From NCBI GenBank assembly GCA_018969165.1, contig JAGWYX010000336.1, positions 1-5,405 of the forward strand: DNA of 5,405 nucleotides. Direction: 5' to 3'. Made by a program: the position numbers and the translations under genes. This DNA comes from Verrucomicrobiota bacterium (GTDB taxonomy: Bacteria > Verrucomicrobiota > Verrucomicrobiia > Limisphaerales > JAGWYX01). The notes beneath the pieces are model-generated. The model did no database searches and was not told the origin of the DNA. It saw nothing but the letters and a program-made list of their open reading frames with translations. Every line of letters starts with the position of its first letter. Within the stretch, counting starts at the first letter, position 1. Of the stretch, positions 5,144 to 5,405 are shown one piece after another.

Positions 5144-5405
5144 CAAAAGCCTTGAGTGCTTGGCGGCAGGAATTGGCCGCGCAGCCGGGCGTGACCGCGG
5201 ACCAGGTTCTGAGCCGTGAGCAGGTCCGAATGGAACAAGGGCCTCTCCGAGAACCGGACCGCCCTGAGCAGGAAGGACCGAGTGTCGCGGCCTGCCAATT
5301 GTTGGACAGCAGCATGCCGTCCCTCCTGGTTCAAGGCCGACAGGCAGGGCCGGCAACGGACGTGGCGGCTTCCCGCGATTCTCTCTGTCTCAGCTTCTCG
5401 GCGGT
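5116..5405 (+). CDS. Partial ORF with permease-prefix-like N-terminus, possibly disrupted
   Basis: An ATG inside the regulator gene opens a frame with no stop through to the right edge (96 complete codons). It overlaps the regulator by 28 bases in a different frame. The first residues, FSLTKALSAWRQELAAQPGV followed by TADQV, resemble the prefix domain that starts many PadR-linked ABC-type permeases of Acidobacteriota and Verrucomicrobiota. After about residue 31 the expected continuation (an ELE-HLRD-type helix, then a GLS-EEAF-W-A segment) is not seen in this frame. The rest is rich in Gln, Pro, Glu and Arg and shows no membrane segment. It may be a frameshifted or truncated relic, a rearranged gene, or a different protein with a similar start. 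No clear ribosome binding site is visible, so translation may be coupled to the regulator. Confidence 0.45.
   Translation, partial: MEAQTPFSLTKALSAWRQELAAQPGVTADQVLSREQVRMEQGPLREPDRPEQEGPSVAACQLLDSSMPSLLVQGRQAGPATDVAASRDSLCLSFSA

Noticed and set aside
5044..5334. Minus-strand frames at 5044-5334, 5124-5315 and 5135-5356
   Set aside because: They overlap the regulator and the permease-prefix-like frame, resemble no family I know and have no convincing start. Because the plus-strand frame also loses similarity here, a minus-strand or repeat origin for 5210-5405 cannot be fully excluded.

Overview
The window looks like chromosomal DNA from a GC-rich member of the Planctomycetota-Verrucomicrobiota group, most likely a verrucomicrobium. 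Two things point there: a giant DUF1549/DUF1553 (planctomycete cytochrome / PSD1) protein, a family very expanded in that superphylum, and a twin-arginine-exported Gfo/Idh/MocA oxidoreductase beside it. The intergenic repeats (a heptamer GAAATCC array and hairpins with a CTTCCAG core) also resemble repeats I recall from environmental Verrucomicrobiota. The lineage is an inference from gene content.

Layout. Positions 1-2950 (minus strand) hold one uninterrupted reading frame for a secreted DUF1549-DUF1553 protein. Only its last few residues and stop lie beyond the left edge. Positions 2951-3147 are a divergent intergenic region with a weak promoter candidate and two inverted repeats. Positions 3148-4509 (plus) encode a Tat-exported Gfo/Idh/MocA oxidoreductase. 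Positions 4510-4766 are non-coding and filled with hairpin-forming repeats. Positions 4767-4804 hold the best promoter in the window, with an inverted repeat between its -35 and -10 boxes. Positions 4805-5143 (plus) encode a PadR-family winged-helix regulator. Overlapping its 3' end, a reading frame from 5116 begins like the N-terminal prefix of a PadR-linked ABC-type permease, but the resemblance is lost after about 31 residues. It runs off the right edge.

How the genes may work together. The divergent pair (DUF1549/DUF1553 protein and oxidoreductase) fits the exported carbohydrate or polymer breakdown sets common in this superphylum, but the substrate cannot be read from the sequence. The PadR gene and its overlapping partner form a separate, probably self-regulated operon of the kind that usually controls a membrane transporter. 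No mobile element, CRISPR array, tRNA or rRNA gene was found. The most notable points are the compact, apparently leaderless PadR promoter/operator, the hairpin array with varied stems around a constant core, and the heptamer repeat lying inside the DUF1549/DUF1553 coding sequence.
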